Part shown: one piece after another, positions 10,520-20,456 of the stretch
Layout: each line of letters begins with the position of its first letter
How positions within the stretch are numbered: position 1 is the first letter of the stretch
Source: Piscinibacter sp.
GTDB lineage: Bacteria; Pseudomonadota; Gammaproteobacteria; Burkholderiales; Burkholderiaceae_C
Reading direction: 5' to 3'
Assembly: GCA_017983795.1 (NCBI GenBank)
Contig: JAGOAS010000008.1
Coordinates: 1 to 64,000, forward strand
Length of the DNA: 64,000 nt
Notes under the pieces: model-generated
Told to the model about the DNA's origin: nothing
What the model saw: only the letters and a program-made list of their open reading frames with translations
Database searches by the model: none
Translations under genes and position numbers: made by a program

Positions 10520-12394
10520 GTGACTCAGCACAGTTCGAAGTCCAGCCTCGCCGCATTGACGCTGGGCGCCATTGGTGTCGTCTACGGCGACATCGGCACC
10601 AGCCCGCTGTACGCCTTCAAGGAAGTGTTCGCCCACGGCCATGTGCCGATGAGCGCGGCCAACATCCACGGCGTGCTGTCGCTGATCTTCTGGACGCTCA
10701 CCGTCGTCGTCTCGCTCAAGTACGTGCTGCTGATCCTGCGCGCGGACAACAACGGCGAGGGCGGCCTGATCGCGATGCTGGCGCTGGCCTCGCTGGCCGT
10801 GGCCGACCGGCCCGCGCTGCGCGCGCGGCTGCTGATGATCGGCATCTTCGGCACGGCGATCTTCTTCGGCGACGGCGTGATCACGCCGGCCATCTCGGTG
10901 CTCTCGGCGGTGGAGGGTCTGGAGGTGGCCGCGCCGGGCCTGCACGCCTGGATCGTGCCGGTCACGCTGGCGGTGCTCACGGTGCTGTTCTCGGTGCAGC
11001 GCTTCGGCACCGCCAGCGTGGGGCGCTTCTTCGGGCCGGTGATGACGCTGTGGTTCGCGGTGCTGGCGGCGCTGGGCCTGGCGCACATCGCCCGGAACCC
11101 GGCCATCCTGGTGGCGCTGAACCCGGTCTACGCGCTCGAGTTCCTCGGCGCACATTCGGGCATCGCCTTCGTCGCGCTCGGCTCGGTGGTGCTGTGCGTC
11201 ACCGGCGCCGAGGCGCTCTATGCCGACATGGGCCACTTCGGCAAGAAGCCGATCCGCCTGGCCTGGTTCAGCCTGGCCATGCCGGCGCTGGTGCTCAACT
11301 ATTTCGGGCAGGGCGCGATGCTGCTGGCGCACCCCGAGAACGCCAACAACCCCTTCTTCGAGATGGCGCCGACCTGGGCGCTGTACCCGCTGATCGGCAT
11401 GGCCACCGCGGCCACGGTGATCGCCTCGCAGGCGCTGGTCACCGCCGCCTTCTCGGTCACCAAGCAGGCCATCCAGCTCGGCTACCTGCCGCGCCTGCGC
11501 GTGCTGCACACCTCGGTGAAGGACACCGGCCAGATCTACCTGCCCTTCGTGAACTGGGGGCTGTACGTCTGCATCGTGCTGGCGGTGGTGCTGTTCAAGT
11601 CGTCGAGCAACCTGGCGGCGGCCTACGGCATCGCGGTGACGATCGACATGCTGATCACGACGACGATGACCTTCTTCGTGATCCGCTACGGCTGGAAGTA
11701 CCCGTGGTGGCTGTGCGTGGCCGCCACCGGCTTCTTCTTCCTGGTCGACTTCATCTACTTCGCCGCCAACGTGGTCAAGGTGATCGACGGCGGCTGGTTC
11801 CCGGTGGTGATCGGCGCGGTGATGTTCCTGCTGCTGATGACCTGGAAGCAGGGCCGCCGGCTGATGACCGAGCGGCTGCGCGAGGACGCCATCGACCTGA
11901 AGAGCTTCCTCGAGGCGGTATTCATCAGCCCGCCGGCGCGCGTGCCGGGCACGGCGGTATTCCTCGTCGCCGAGCAGGGCAACACGCCCAACGCGCTGCT
12001 GCACAACCTCAAGCACAACAAGGTGCTGCACGAGACCAACCTGTTCGTCACCGTGCTGCACCACGAGGTGCCGTGGGTGGGCTTCGAGAAGCGCGTCGAG
12101 CTGGAGTCGCTCGGCAACGACTGCTGGCAGGTGACGCTGCACTTCGGCTTCAAGAACGACCCCGACGTGCCCGAAGCCCTGCAGCTGCTGCGCAGCCGCG
12201 GCGTGCAGCTCGACGACATGGAGACCAGCTACTTCCTCTCGCGCGACATCGTCATCCCGACGCTGGGCGACGGCATGTGGCTGTGGCGCGAGAAGCTGTT
12301 CGCGAGCATGCACCGCAACGCGGCCGCGGCGGCGGACTTCCTCAACCTGCCGGCCAACCGCATCGTCGAACTCGGCGCCAAGGTCCAGATTTGA
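10520..12394 (+). CDS. kup: Potassium uptake protein Kup
   Basis: 624 residues from GTG 10520. The N-terminal block [18 protein letters not shown] is the Kup/HAK/KT signature. It is followed by a 12-helix transporter domain containing GEGGLIAML and [18 protein letters not shown], and a C-terminal cytoplasmic domain ending [15 protein letters not shown]. It brings K+ in by proton symport. The frame ends at TGA 12392-12394, which overlaps the TTG start of the next gene. Glutathione pools control potassium efflux in many Gram-negatives, so the position between gshA and gshB is notable, but a functional tie is not shown. Confidence 0.95.
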   Translation: MTQHSSKSSLAALTLGAIGVVYGDIGTSPLYAFKEVFAHGHVPMSAANIHGVLSLIFWTLTVVVSLKYVLLILRADNNGEGGLIAMLALASLAVADRPALRARLLMIGIFGTAIFFGDGVITPAISVLSAVEGLEVAAPGLHAWIVPVTLAVLTVLFSVQRFGTASVGRFFGPVMTLWFAVLAALGLAHIARNPAILVALNPVYALEFLGAHSGIAFVALGSVVLCVTGAEALYADMGHFGKKPIRLAWFSLAMPALVLNYFGQGAMLLAHPENANNPFFEMAPTWALYPLIGMATAATVIASQALVTAAFSVTKQAIQLGYLPRLRVLHTSVKDTGQIYLPFVNWGLYVCIVLAVVLFKSSSNLAAAYGIAVTIDMLITTTMTFFVIRYGWKYPWWLCVAATGFFFLVDFIYFAANVVKVIDGGWFPVVIGAVMFLLLMTWKQGRRLMTERLREDAIDLKSFLEAVFISPPARVPGTAVFLVAEQGNTPNALLHNLKHNKVLHETNLFVTVLHHEVPWVGFEKRVELESLGNDCWQVTLHFGFKNDPDVPEALQLLRSRGVQLDDMETSYFLSRDIVIPTLGDGMWLWREKLFASMHRNAAAAADFLNLPANRIVELGAKVQI

Positions 12395-13560
12395 GTTTTT
12401 TCAGAGATGTGTCGCTGCCGGCCGTGACGGCAGGCTTCGTCGCCGTGCTGGTGGGCTTCACCAGCTCGGTGGCGATCGTGTTCCAGGCGGCCACGGCGCT
12501 GGGCGCGACGCCCGAACAGATCAGCTCCTGGATGTGGGCGCTCGGCCTGGGCATGGGCCTGTGCTCGGCGCTGCCCTCGCTGGTGTTGAAGAAGCCGGTG
12601 ATGGTGGCCTGGAGCACGCCCGGCGCGGCGGTGCTGGCCACGGCCGCGGCGGCCGGCGGCTTCACGCTCGCGCAGGCCACCGGCGCCTTCATCGTCTGCG
12701 CGCTGCTGATGACCGCGGCCGGCGCCACCGGCTGGTTCGAGCGCGTGATGGACCGCATCCCCATGCCCATCGCCAGCGCCTTGCTGGCCGGCGTGCTGGC
12801 GCGCTTCGGGCTCGACGCCTTCCTCGCCGCGCGCACGGCGCTGCCGCTGGTGCTGCTGATGCTCGGGGCCTATCTCGTCGGCCGGCGCCTGTGGCCGCGC
12901 TACGCGGTGCCGGGCGTGCTGGCCGCGGGCACGGCCTTCGCGGCGGCCAACGGGCAGCTGCACCTCGCCGGCGTGGCCTTCACGCTGACCACGCCGGTGG
13001 CGGTGATGCCCGATTTCACGCTCGCCGCGATGGTGAGCCTGGCGCTGCCGCTGTTCGTCGTCACCATGGCCTCGCAGAACCTGCCCGGCGTGGCGGCGAT
13101 CCGCGCCGCCGGCTACCGCATGCCGATCTCCAAGCTGATCACGCTGACCGGCGTGGCCACGCTGTTGCTCGCGCCCTTCGGCGCCTATGCGCTCAACCTC
13201 TCGGCCATCACCGCGGCGATCTGCATGGGGCCGGAAGCGCACGAGGACCCGGACAAGCGCTATACGGCGGCGGTGAGTTGCGGCGCGATCTACGTGGTGA
13301 TCGGCCTGTTCGGCGCCGCGGTGACGGGCGTGCTCACCGCTTTCCCGCGCGAGCTGGTGGTGGCGGTGGCCGGGCTCGCATTGCTTTCGAGCATCGGCGG
13401 CGGGCTGGCGGTGGCGGTGAAGGACGAAACGCACCGTGAGGCAGCGCTCATCACCTTCCTCGTCACGCTCTCGGGCCTGACGCTCGCCGGCATCGGCTCG
13501 GCTTTCTGGGGCGTGGTGGCGGGGGCGCTGGCGCTCGCGGTGCAGCGCTGGCGCGCCTAG
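12391..13560 (+). CDS. BenE-family inner-membrane permease (benzoate/H+ symporter type), TTG start
   Basis: 389 residues if translation starts at TTG 12391, which overlaps the kup stop as TTGA. An alternative is GTG 12409. The TTG start yields the family-like beginning [21 protein letters not shown]. The protein has about twelve hydrophobic helices and the BenE blocks [10 protein letters not shown] and [17 protein letters not shown]. Family members are called benzoate:H+ symporters, but many have unproven substrates, and no benzoate catabolic genes are adjacent. Translational coupling to kup is likely. Confidence 0.86.
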   Translation: MSFFRDVSLPAVTAGFVAVLVGFTSSVAIVFQAATALGATPEQISSWMWALGLGMGLCSALPSLVLKKPVMVAWSTPGAAVLATAAAAGGFTLAQATGAFIVCALLMTAAGATGWFERVMDRIPMPIASALLAGVLARFGLDAFLAARTALPLVLLMLGAYLVGRRLWPRYAVPGVLAAGTAFAAANGQLHLAGVAFTLTTPVAVMPDFTLAAMVSLALPLFVVTMASQNLPGVAAIRAAGYRMPISKLITLTGVATLLLAPFGAYALNLSAITAAICMGPEAHEDPDKRYTAAVSCGAIYVVIGLFGAAVTGVLTAFPRELVVAVAGLALLSSIGGGLAVAVKDETHREAALITFLVTLSGLTLAGIGSAFWGVVAGALALAVQRWRA

Positions 13561-13569
13561 ACTGCGCGC

Positions 13570-14793
13570 ATGCCCGACTTCCGCTCGCCCGAATTCCTGC
13601 TCGGCCACATCCGCCGCACGCTGGCCTTCTACGACGCGCGCTGCGTCGATGCGAGCGGCGGCTTCTTCCAGTTCTTCAAGGACGACGGCACGGTCTACGA
13701 CCGGCGCACGCGGCATCTCGTCAGCAGCACGCGCTTCGTCTTCAACCACGCGATGGCGTGGCGGCGCTTCGGCATTCCCGGCTACCAGGAGCGGGTGCGC
13801 CACGGCCTGGCCTTCCTGCAGCGTGCCCATGCGCAGCCGCAGGGCGGCTATGCGTGGCAGCTCGACTGGCACGACGGCCGCGCCACCGTGCAGGACGGCA
13901 CCCACCACTGCTACGGCCTCGCCTTCGTGCTGCTCGCGCATGCGCACGCGCTGATGGCGGGCGTCGAGGAGGCGCGCACCGGCCTCGAGGCGACGTTCGC
14001 GCTGATGGAGCGGCATTTCTGGGAGCCGGCCAACGGCCTCTACGCCGACGAAGCGACGCCTGACTGGCAGCTCTCGGCCTACCGCGGCCAGAACGCCAAC
14101 ATGCATGCCTGCGAGGCGAACCTCGCTGCCTTCGACGCGACGCGCGAGCGCAAGTACCTGCAGCGCGCGTTGACGCTGGCCGAATCGGTGACGGGCCGGC
14201 TCGCGGCGCTGGCCGACGGCCTGGTGTGGGAGCACTACCGCGTGCAGGGCGACGGCGCGTGGGCGGTCGACTGGGACTACAACCGCCACGACAAGAGCAA
14301 CATCTTCCGCCCCTGGGGCTTCCAGACCGGCCACCTCACCGAGTGGATCAAGCTGCTGCTGCAACTCGAGCGCGCGCTGCCCGAGGCCGAGCGGCCGGCC
14401 TGGATCGTGCCGCGTGCGCGCCACTTCTTCGACGCCGCGATGGCGCGCGGCTGGGACCATGAACACGGCGGCCTGGTCTACGGCTTCGGCCCCGATGGCG
14501 CGGTGTGCGATGCGGACAAATATTTCTGGGTGCAGGCCGAGAGCTTGGCCGCGGCCGCGCTGCTCGCGCTGCGCAGCGGCGACGCGCGCTACTGGCAGGC
14601 CTACGAGCGCCTCTGGGCCCACGCCTGGGCGCACTTCGTCGACCACCGACACGGCGCCTGGTACCGCATCCTCGGCCCCGACAACCGCAAGCTGAGCGAC
14701 GAGAAGAGCCCCGCCGGCAAGACCGATTACCACACCATGGGCGCCTGCTACGACGTGCTGCGCGCCCTCGAATCGCCGCTTGTGCCACAGTGA
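13570..14793 (+). CDS. AGE-family epimerase/isomerase
   Basis: 407 residues of an (alpha/alpha)6 barrel, the N-acylglucosamine 2-epimerase superfamily, which also includes mannose isomerase and sulfoquinovose isomerase YihS. Supporting blocks are DRRTRHLVSSTRFVFNHA, QDGTHHCYGLAFVLLAHA, RGQNANMHACEA and FRPWGFQTGHLTEW; the histidines in the last three are the likely catalytic set. A hexose isomerase acting on mannose or glucose is the best guess. ATG 13570 is nine bases after the permease gene. No partner sugar genes are adjacent, so the physiological substrate is open. Confidence 0.87.
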   Translation: MPDFRSPEFLLGHIRRTLAFYDARCVDASGGFFQFFKDDGTVYDRRTRHLVSSTRFVFNHAMAWRRFGIPGYQERVRHGLAFLQRAHAQPQGGYAWQLDWHDGRATVQDGTHHCYGLAFVLLAHAHALMAGVEEARTGLEATFALMERHFWEPANGLYADEATPDWQLSAYRGQNANMHACEANLAAFDATRERKYLQRALTLAESVTGRLAALADGLVWEHYRVQGDGAWAVDWDYNRHDKSNIFRPWGFQTGHLTEWIKLLLQLERALPEAERPAWIVPRARHFFDAAMARGWDHEHGGLVYGFGPDGAVCDADKYFWVQAESLAAAALLALRSGDARYWQAYERLWAHAWAHFVDHRHGAWYRILGPDNRKLSDEKSPAGKTDYHTMGACYDVLRALESPLVPQ

Positions 14794-14825
14794 GGGTCGT
14801 CCGCTCTCACGCCACGCCGATCACC

Positions 14826-15776
14826 ATGCGCCTGCTGTTCGTCGCCGACCCGCTGGAACAGTTCAACATCAAGAAGGACAGCACCTTCGCGATGATGAAG
14901 GAGGCCGCCGCGCGCGGCCACGAGATCCTCGCCTGCGAGCCGCGCCACCTGGTGTGGCAGCGCGGCGGCCGCGTCGGCGCGACGATGCGCCAGGTGGCGC
15001 TGAGCGGCGACCCGGTCTACTGGTTTACCGAGCAGCATGTGCCCGAGACGGCGCTGGCCGATGTCGACGCGGTGCTGATGCGCAAGGATCCGCCCTTCGA
15101 CAGCGAGTATTTCTACGCCACGCATCTGCTCGAGCAGGCCGAGCGTGAAGGCGCGCGCGTCTTCAACAAGCCCGCGGCGCTGCGCGACCACCCCGAGAAG
15201 CTCGCCATCCTCGAGTTTCCCCAACTGATCGGCCCGACGCTGGTGACGCGCGACGCCGAGGCCATCAAGCGCTTCCACGCCGAGCACCGCGACATCATCC
15301 TGAAGCCGCTCGACGGCATGGGCGGCATGGGCATCTTCCGCGTCGGTGCCGACGGCCTCAATCTCGGCAGCATCACCGAGACGCTGAACCGCCATGGCAC
15401 GACGACGGTGATGGTGCAGCGCTACCTTCCCGAGATCGTGAGCGGCGACAAGCGCATCCTGGTGATCGCCGGCGCGCCGGTGCCCTACTGCCTGGCGCGC
15501 ATCCCGCAGGGCAGCGAGATCCGCGGCAACCTCGCCGCCGGCGGCAAGGGCGTGGCGCAGCCGCTGTCGGCGCGCGACCTCGAAATCGCCGAGACGCTCG
15601 GCCCCATCCTCGCCGCGCGCGGGCTGCTGCTGGCGGGGTTGGACGTGATCGGCGACTGCCTCACCGAGATCAACGTCACCAGCCCGACCTGCTTCCGCGA
15701 GATCAGCGACCAGACCGGCTTCGACGTCGCGAAGACGTTCATCGACGCGCTGGAGGCGGCGTTGACGTCGGCATGA
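14826..15776 (+). CDS. gshB: Glutathione synthetase
   Basis: 316 residues, the standard GshB length. The start MRLLFVADPLEQFNIKKDST is diagnostic, and the ATP-grasp parts are seen in VFNKPAALRDHPEKL, IILKPLDGMGGMGIFR and GGKGVAQPLS. It adds glycine to gamma-glutamylcysteine using ATP. It lies 32 bases after the AGE gene and overlaps the amidase gene by four bases (ATGA at 15773-15776). Together with gshA upstream the window encodes the whole glutathione pathway. Confidence 0.96.
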   Translation: MRLLFVADPLEQFNIKKDSTFAMMKEAAARGHEILACEPRHLVWQRGGRVGATMRQVALSGDPVYWFTEQHVPETALADVDAVLMRKDPPFDSEYFYATHLLEQAEREGARVFNKPAALRDHPEKLAILEFPQLIGPTLVTRDAEAIKRFHAEHRDIILKPLDGMGGMGIFRVGADGLNLGSITETLNRHGTTTVMVQRYLPEIVSGDKRILVIAGAPVPYCLARIPQGSEIRGNLAAGGKGVAQPLSARDLEIAETLGPILAARGLLLAGLDVIGDCLTEINVTSPTCFREISDQTGFDVAKTFIDALEAALTSA

Positions 15777-17053
15777 GCCGGCTGCTCAACGAGCTGTCGG
15801 CCAGCGACGCGGCGCGCCGGCTGCAGCGCCGCGAGCTGAGCGCGCAGGCGTTGCTGCGCGACTGCCTGGCGCGCATCGCCGCGCGCGAGAGCGAAGTGCG
15901 CGCCTTCGTCTGCCTCGACGCCGAGGCTGCGCTGGCGCAGGCGAGGGCACTCGACGCCGGGCCGATCCGCGGCCCGCTGCACGGCCTGCCGCTGGCGGTG
16001 AAGGACATCTTCGACACGCACGACCTGCCCACCGAGATGGGCTCGACGATCTTCGCCGGCCACCGGCCGCGCGTGGATGCGGCGGCCGTCGCGCTGTGCC
16101 GCGAAGCGGGCGCGCTGGTGATCGGCAAGACCGTCACCACCGAGCTCGCCAACATGACGGCGGGCGTCACGCGCAACCCGTTCAAGCCGGCGCATTCACC
16201 CGGCGGCTCGTCGAGCGGCTCGGCCGCCGCGGTGGCCGATTTCATGGTGCCGCTGGCGCTGGGCACGCAGACCGCAGGCTCGATCATCCGCCCTGCCGCC
16301 TGCTGCGGCGTGGTCGGCATCAAGCCCAGCTTCGGCCGCGTGCCGCGCGCCGGCGTGAAGCCGAACGCGGATTCGATGGACACGGTCGGCGGCTTCGGCC
16401 GCACGGTGGCCGATGCGGCGCTGCTTGCCTCGGTGCTGAGCGGCGACGCGCGGCTGCGCACGCAGGCGCCGCCCGAGACGCTGCGCATCGGCCTCGTGCA
16501 GGGGCCGGACTGGAACCAGGCGGAAGACGACGTGATCGCCTGCTGGGAGCGCGCCGTGCGTGCACTCGCGCCGCAGGCCGCGCGCTGCGAGGATGCGCCG
16601 CTGCCGCCGGGCTTCGCCGACGTGGCCACGGTGCAGGCCACGATCCAGGCCGCCGAGACGGCGCAGGCGCTGGCCTTCGAGCATCGGCATCACGGCGCGC
16701 AGCTCAGCGAGGCGCTGGTGGCGCTGCTCGACAAGGGCCGCGCGGTCGACGCCGAGACGCTGCTCGCGCACCGGGCGCGTGCCGAGCGCTGGCGCGGCGA
16801 GATCGATGCATTGTTCGAACGCTGCGACGTGCTGCTCGCGCCCAGCGCCGTCGACGAAGCGCCCGAAGGCCTGCAGTTCACCGGCGACCCGATCTTCTGC
16901 CGCCCGTGGAGCCTGCTCGGCCTGCCGTGCGTGCACCTGCCCTTCGCCACCGGTTCGACCGGCCTGCCGGTGGGCCTGCAGCTCGTCGGCCGCCACGGCG
17001 ACGACCACCGGCTGCTCGCCGCAGCGCAGTGGTGCATGGACCGGCTCGGCTGA
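15773..17053 (+). CDS. Amidase signature family enzyme
   Basis: 426 residues. The Ser-cisSer-Lys triad of the amidase signature family is complete: Lys77 (AVKDIF), Ser146 (GGSSSGS) and Ser170 (QTAGSI), with the usual 24-residue spacing between the serines. The start overlaps gshB. The shorter length than GatA and the lack of gatB/gatC suggest a free amidase, not the tRNA amidotransferase. Candidates are a hydrolase for small amides or carbamoyl compounds; coupling to gshB could mean a role in handling glutathione-derived amides, which is inference only. Confidence 0.88.
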   Translation: MSRLLNELSASDAARRLQRRELSAQALLRDCLARIAARESEVRAFVCLDAEAALAQARALDAGPIRGPLHGLPLAVKDIFDTHDLPTEMGSTIFAGHRPRVDAAAVALCREAGALVIGKTVTTELANMTAGVTRNPFKPAHSPGGSSSGSAAAVADFMVPLALGTQTAGSIIRPAACCGVVGIKPSFGRVPRAGVKPNADSMDTVGGFGRTVADAALLASVLSGDARLRTQAPPETLRIGLVQGPDWNQAEDDVIACWERAVRALAPQAARCEDAPLPPGFADVATVQATIQAAETAQALAFEHRHHGAQLSEALVALLDKGRAVDAETLLAHRARAERWRGEIDALFERCDVLLAPSAVDEAPEGLQFTGDPIFCRPWSLLGLPCVHLPFATGSTGLPVGLQLVGRHGDDHRLLAAAQWCMDRLG

Positions 17054-17123
17054 GCGCCGGGCCGCCCCAAGCCAGCCGAGCACCCCCGCGGGGGGTGCGC
17101 GAGTGAAGCTCGCGCGGGGGCCG
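17054..17123. repeat. Intergenic repeat, copy 1 (convergent gap)
   Basis: Starts directly after the amidase stop with GCGCCGGGCCGCCCCAAGCC, the head shared with copies at 20388 and 27301. Two hairpins follow: GCACCCCC/GGGGGTGC (17080-17098) and CGCGAG/CTCGCG with loop TGAAG (17098-17114). It fills the gap between two convergent genes and may terminate transcription from both sides. Confidence 0.8.
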
Positions 17124-17130
17124 TCGATCG

Positions 17131-18441
17131 TCAGTTGATGTAGTGCAGCTCGCGGAAGCGGCGGCGAAACGCTTCCACGTCTGCGGCCGCCTCGTCGGGC
17201 CGCTCGCCCAGCGCACGCGCGATCAGCGCGCCGAGTTCGCCCATGTGCTCGGGCTTCATGCCCAGCCGCACGATCTCGGGCACGCCCAGGCGCAGGCCGT
17301 TGACGTCGCCCTCCACCGGCGCGATCGGCAGGCCGATGCCGCAGGCCAGCAGGCCGGCGCGCGCCATGCGCTTGGCGGCGGCCTGGCCGCCGCCCCAGCG
17401 CGCCGCCTCGACGGCGAACTGGTGCGAGGTGGTGGCGCCCTTGGCGCTCGCATACACCGGCAGGCCCTCGCGCTGCAGCGCCTGCGCGAGCGCACGGGCG
17501 GTGTCGCACATCGCCTGCGCATAGGCCGCGCCGTGCTTCTTCCAGTCGGCCAGCGTCACGGCCAGCGCCGCCACCTTGCCGGCATCGAAGTTGGCGGTGA
17601 GGCCGGGGTAGGCGATCGCGTCGATGCGCTCGGCGATGGCGGCATCGTTGCCGACCACCAGGCCGCCCGGCGGCCCGCCCAGGCTCTTGTAGGTGCTCAT
17701 GGTCATCACGTGCGCGCCTTGCGCGAGCGGGTTGGCCCAGGTGCCACCGGCCACCATGCCGGACAGATGCGCGGCGTCGAACAGCAGCTTGGCACCCACC
17801 GCGTCGGCCACCTCGCGCATCGCCGCCACCGGGTGCGCGAACAGGTTGAGGCTGCCGCCGGCGGTGATCAGTTTGGGCTTCACCTCGCGCGCGAGCTGGC
17901 CCAGCGCCGCCACGTCGACGGTGTAGCCGTCGGCCAGCACCGGCGCAGGCACGGTCTTCAGGCCGTACAGGCCGGCCGCGCCCGCGCCGTGGTGGGTGAC
18001 GTGGCCGCCGATGTCGGCCGGCGGCGCGATGATGGTGTCGCCCGGCTTGCAGGTGGCCATGAAGACGTAGAGGTTGGCCAGCGCGCCGGAGGCGACGCGC
18101 ACCTCGGCGTATTTCGCGCCGAAGACCTCGGCGGCGAGCTCGGCGCAGATCACCTCGATGCGCTCGATCGCCTCCAGCCCCATCTCGTACTTGTCGCCCG
18201 GGTAGCCGAGCGAGGCGCGCGAGCCCAGGCCGGCGGCCATCATGGCCTCGGCCCTCGGGTTCATCACGTTGCTGGCCGGGTTGAGGTTGATGCCGTGCAG
18301 GTCGTGGATGCGGCGGTTCTCGCCGACCAGGCGGGCGATCTCGTGGAAGGTTGCCTCGCTGTCGCGCTGCGCGGTGTCGGCGGCGATGGCCTGCACCAAG
18401 TCTTCGCAGGGCGCGGGCACCCAGGGGCGTCGTTCGAGCAT
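17131..18441 (-). CDS. Serine hydroxymethyltransferase-like PLP enzyme
   Basis: 436 residues of fold-type I SHMT architecture. The PLP lysine is Lys252 in STYKSLGGP, PLP-binding Asp222 is in DAAHLSG, and the GYPGDKYEMG block (79-88) is SHMT-like. In canonical SHMT the lysine follows a TTTHK motif; here His is replaced by Tyr. This distinguishes a widespread proteobacterial subgroup from housekeeping GlyA. It may act on another beta-hydroxy or alpha-methyl amino acid. The true glyA is expected elsewhere on the chromosome. It is divergent from uup with 56 bases between the starts. Confidence 0.82.
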   Translation of the reverse strand: MLERRPWVPAPCEDLVQAIAADTAQRDSEATFHEIARLVGENRRIHDLHGINLNPASNVMNPRAEAMMAAGLGSRASLGYPGDKYEMGLEAIERIEVICAELAAEVFGAKYAEVRVASGALANLYVFMATCKPGDTIIAPPADIGGHVTHHGAGAAGLYGLKTVPAPVLADGYTVDVAALGQLAREVKPKLITAGGSLNLFAHPVAAMREVADAVGAKLLFDAAHLSGMVAGGTWANPLAQGAHVMTMSTYKSLGGPPGGLVVGNDAAIAERIDAIAYPGLTANFDAGKVAALAVTLADWKKHGAAYAQAMCDTARALAQALQREGLPVYASAKGATTSHQFAVEAARWGGGQAAAKRMARAGLLACGIGLPIAPVEGDVNGLRLGVPEIVRLGMKPEHMGELGALIARALGERPDEAAADVEAFRRRFRELHYIN

Positions 18442-18497
18442 GGTGGGAAGCAGGTCGTGGACGATGAGGCCATCCTACGCCCGGCGACAATCGCGCC

Positions 18498-20384
18498 ATG
18501 GCGGTTCTTTCCCTTTCCGACGCGCACCTCGCCTTCGGCCACGTGGCCCTGCTCGACGGTGCTTCCTTTTCGCTCGAAGCGGGCGAGCGGCTCGGCCTGA
18601 TCGGCCGCAACGGCGCCGGCAAGTCCTCGCTGCTGAAGATCGTCGCCGGCCTCGAGAAGCCCGACGACGGCCTGCTGCAGGTGACGCAGGGCCTGCGCAT
18701 CCGCTACGTGCCGCAGGAGCCGGCCTTCGACGAGGCGGCCAGCGTATTCGAGGTCGTCAGCGAAGGCGTGGCCGAAGCCAAGGCGGTGCGCGCCGAGTAC
18801 GAGGCGCATGCGCCGGGCGCCGATCTCGACGCGCTGCAGACACGCATCGAGGCGCTGGCCGCCTGGAACTGGGAGCAGCGCGTCGACACCACGCTGCACC
18901 AGCTGCATCTCGATGGCGCGCGCATCGTCGGCGAGCTCAGCGGCGGCATGAAGAAGCGCGTCGCGCTGGCGCAGGCCCTGGTGGCCGTGCCCGACGTGCT
19001 GCTGCTGGACGAACCCACCAACCACCTCGACCTCGATTCGATCGCCTGGCTGGAGCAGCTGCTGCGCGACTTTCGCGGCGCGGTGATGCTGATCACGCAC
19101 GACCGCGCCTTCCTCGACAACGTGGCCACGCGCATCGTCGAGCTCGATCGCGGCGTGATCCGCAGCTACCCGGGCAATTTCGCCACCTACGAGCGCGTGA
19201 AGGAGGAGCAACTCGCCGCCGAGGCATTGGCCAACGCGCGCGCCGACAAGCTGCTCGCGCAGGAGGAGGTGTGGATCCGCAAGGGCGTGGAGGCGCGCCG
19301 CACGCGCAGCGTGGCGCGCATCCAGCGGCTCGAGGTCTTGCGTGCGCAGCGCCAGGCACGGCGCGAGTCGCTCGGGCAGGTGCGGCTGGAAGTCGACAGC
19401 GGCGTGAGCAGCGGGAAGATCGTCGCGGAGTTGAAGAATGTGACGATGCGCTTCGGCGACAAGCTCATCGTGAACGACTTCAGCGCCACCATCCTGCGCG
19501 GCGACAAGGTCGGCCTGATCGGGCCGAATGGCGCGGGCAAGACCACGTTGCTCAAGCTCATCCTCGGCGAGCTGCAGCCCTGCTCGGGCACGGTGCGCCG
19601 GGGCACGCGGCTGGAAGTTGCCTACTTCGACCAGATGCGCAGCGCGCTCGATCTGGATGCGACGCTGGCCGACACCATCAGCCCGGGCAGCGAGTGGATC
19701 GAGGTCGGCGGCGCGCGCAAGCACGTGATGAGCTACCTGAACGACTTCCTGTTCTCGCCCGAGCGCGCCAACTCGCCGGTGCGCACGCTCTCCGGCGGCG
19801 AGCGCAACCGCGTGCTGCTGGCGCGCCTGTTCGCGCTGCCGGCCAACGTGCTGGTGCTCGACGAGCCGACCAACGATCTCGACATCGACACGCTCGAACT
19901 GCTCGAGGAGCTGCTGCAGAACTACGCCGGCACGGTATTCCTGGTCAGCCACGACCGGCGCTTCCTCGACAACGTGGTCACCAGCACGATCGCCTGGGAA
20001 GGCGACGAATCGCCCGGCCTGTGGCGCGAGTACGAGGGCGGCTACGAGGAGTGGCGCGTGCAGCACGAGCGCGCGCGTGCCTTGCGCGAGGCGCGCGCCG
20101 TCAAGCCGGCGCCGGTGGTGGAGAAGGAGAAGCCCGCGCCGCCGCCCGTCGCCGTGAACAAGCCGCGCAAGCTCAGCTACAAGGAGCAGCGCGAGCTCGA
20201 CGAACTGCCGGGCCGCATCGAGACGCTGGAAGCCGAGCAGAAGGCGCTCAACGAGCTGCTCGCCGATCCGTCGGGCTACGTGAAGGATGCGCAGCGCATG
20301 ACCGAGGCGCACAAGCGCGTGGCCGAGATCGACGAACTGCTGATGAGCGCGCTGGAGCGCTGGGAAGAGCTGGGTTCTCGATAG
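18498..20384 (+). CDS. uup: ABC-F family ATPase Uup
   Basis: 628 residues with two ATP-binding cassettes and no membrane segment. First cassette: GRNGAGKSS, LSGGMKKRVALAQAL and LLDEPTNHLD. Second: GPNGAGKTT, LSGGERNRVLLARLF and VLDEPTNDLD. An inter-domain linker joins them, and a charged coiled-coil tail (about 560-628, KLSYKEQRELDELPGRIETL) is the Uup C-terminal domain. ABC-F proteins act on the ribosome; Uup also affects transposon excision and branched DNA in E. coli. ATG 18498 is well placed. Confidence 0.92.
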   Translation: MAVLSLSDAHLAFGHVALLDGASFSLEAGERLGLIGRNGAGKSSLLKIVAGLEKPDDGLLQVTQGLRIRYVPQEPAFDEAASVFEVVSEGVAEAKAVRAEYEAHAPGADLDALQTRIEALAAWNWEQRVDTTLHQLHLDGARIVGELSGGMKKRVALAQALVAVPDVLLLDEPTNHLDLDSIAWLEQLLRDFRGAVMLITHDRAFLDNVATRIVELDRGVIRSYPGNFATYERVKEEQLAAEALANARADKLLAQEEVWIRKGVEARRTRSVARIQRLEVLRAQRQARRESLGQVRLEVDSGVSSGKIVAELKNVTMRFGDKLIVNDFSATILRGDKVGLIGPNGAGKTTLLKLILGELQPCSGTVRRGTRLEVAYFDQMRSALDLDATLADTISPGSEWIEVGGARKHVMSYLNDFLFSPERANSPVRTLSGGERNRVLLARLFALPANVLVLDEPTNDLDIDTLELLEELLQNYAGTVFLVSHDRRFLDNVVTSTIAWEGDESPGLWREYEGGYEEWRVQHERARALREARAVKPAPVVEKEKPAPPPVAVNKPRKLSYKEQRELDELPGRIETLEAEQKALNELLADPSGYVKDAQRMTEAHKRVAEIDELLMSALERWEELGSR

Positions 20385-20387
20385 TCC

Positions 20388-20455
20388 GGCGCCGGGCCGC
20401 CCCAAGCCGGACGGGCGCCCCTCGGGGGCAGGAGCGAAGCGACTGGGGGGCTCTG
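20388..20455. repeat. Intergenic repeat, copy 2 (convergent gap)
   Basis: Same head sequence GCGCCGGGCCGCCCCAAGCC at 20389-20408, four bases after the uup stop, then a GCCCC/GGGGC hairpin (20417-20429) and a GCGAAGC block before GGGGGGCTC. It fills the gap between uup and the convergent gene that ends at 20457. Confidence 0.8.
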
Positions 20456-20456
20456 T

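Noticed and set aside
16196..18700. Minus-strand frame over the amidase and SHMT-like genes
   Set aside because: It is another high-G+C shadow; the amidase triad and the SHMT motifs lie in other frames.
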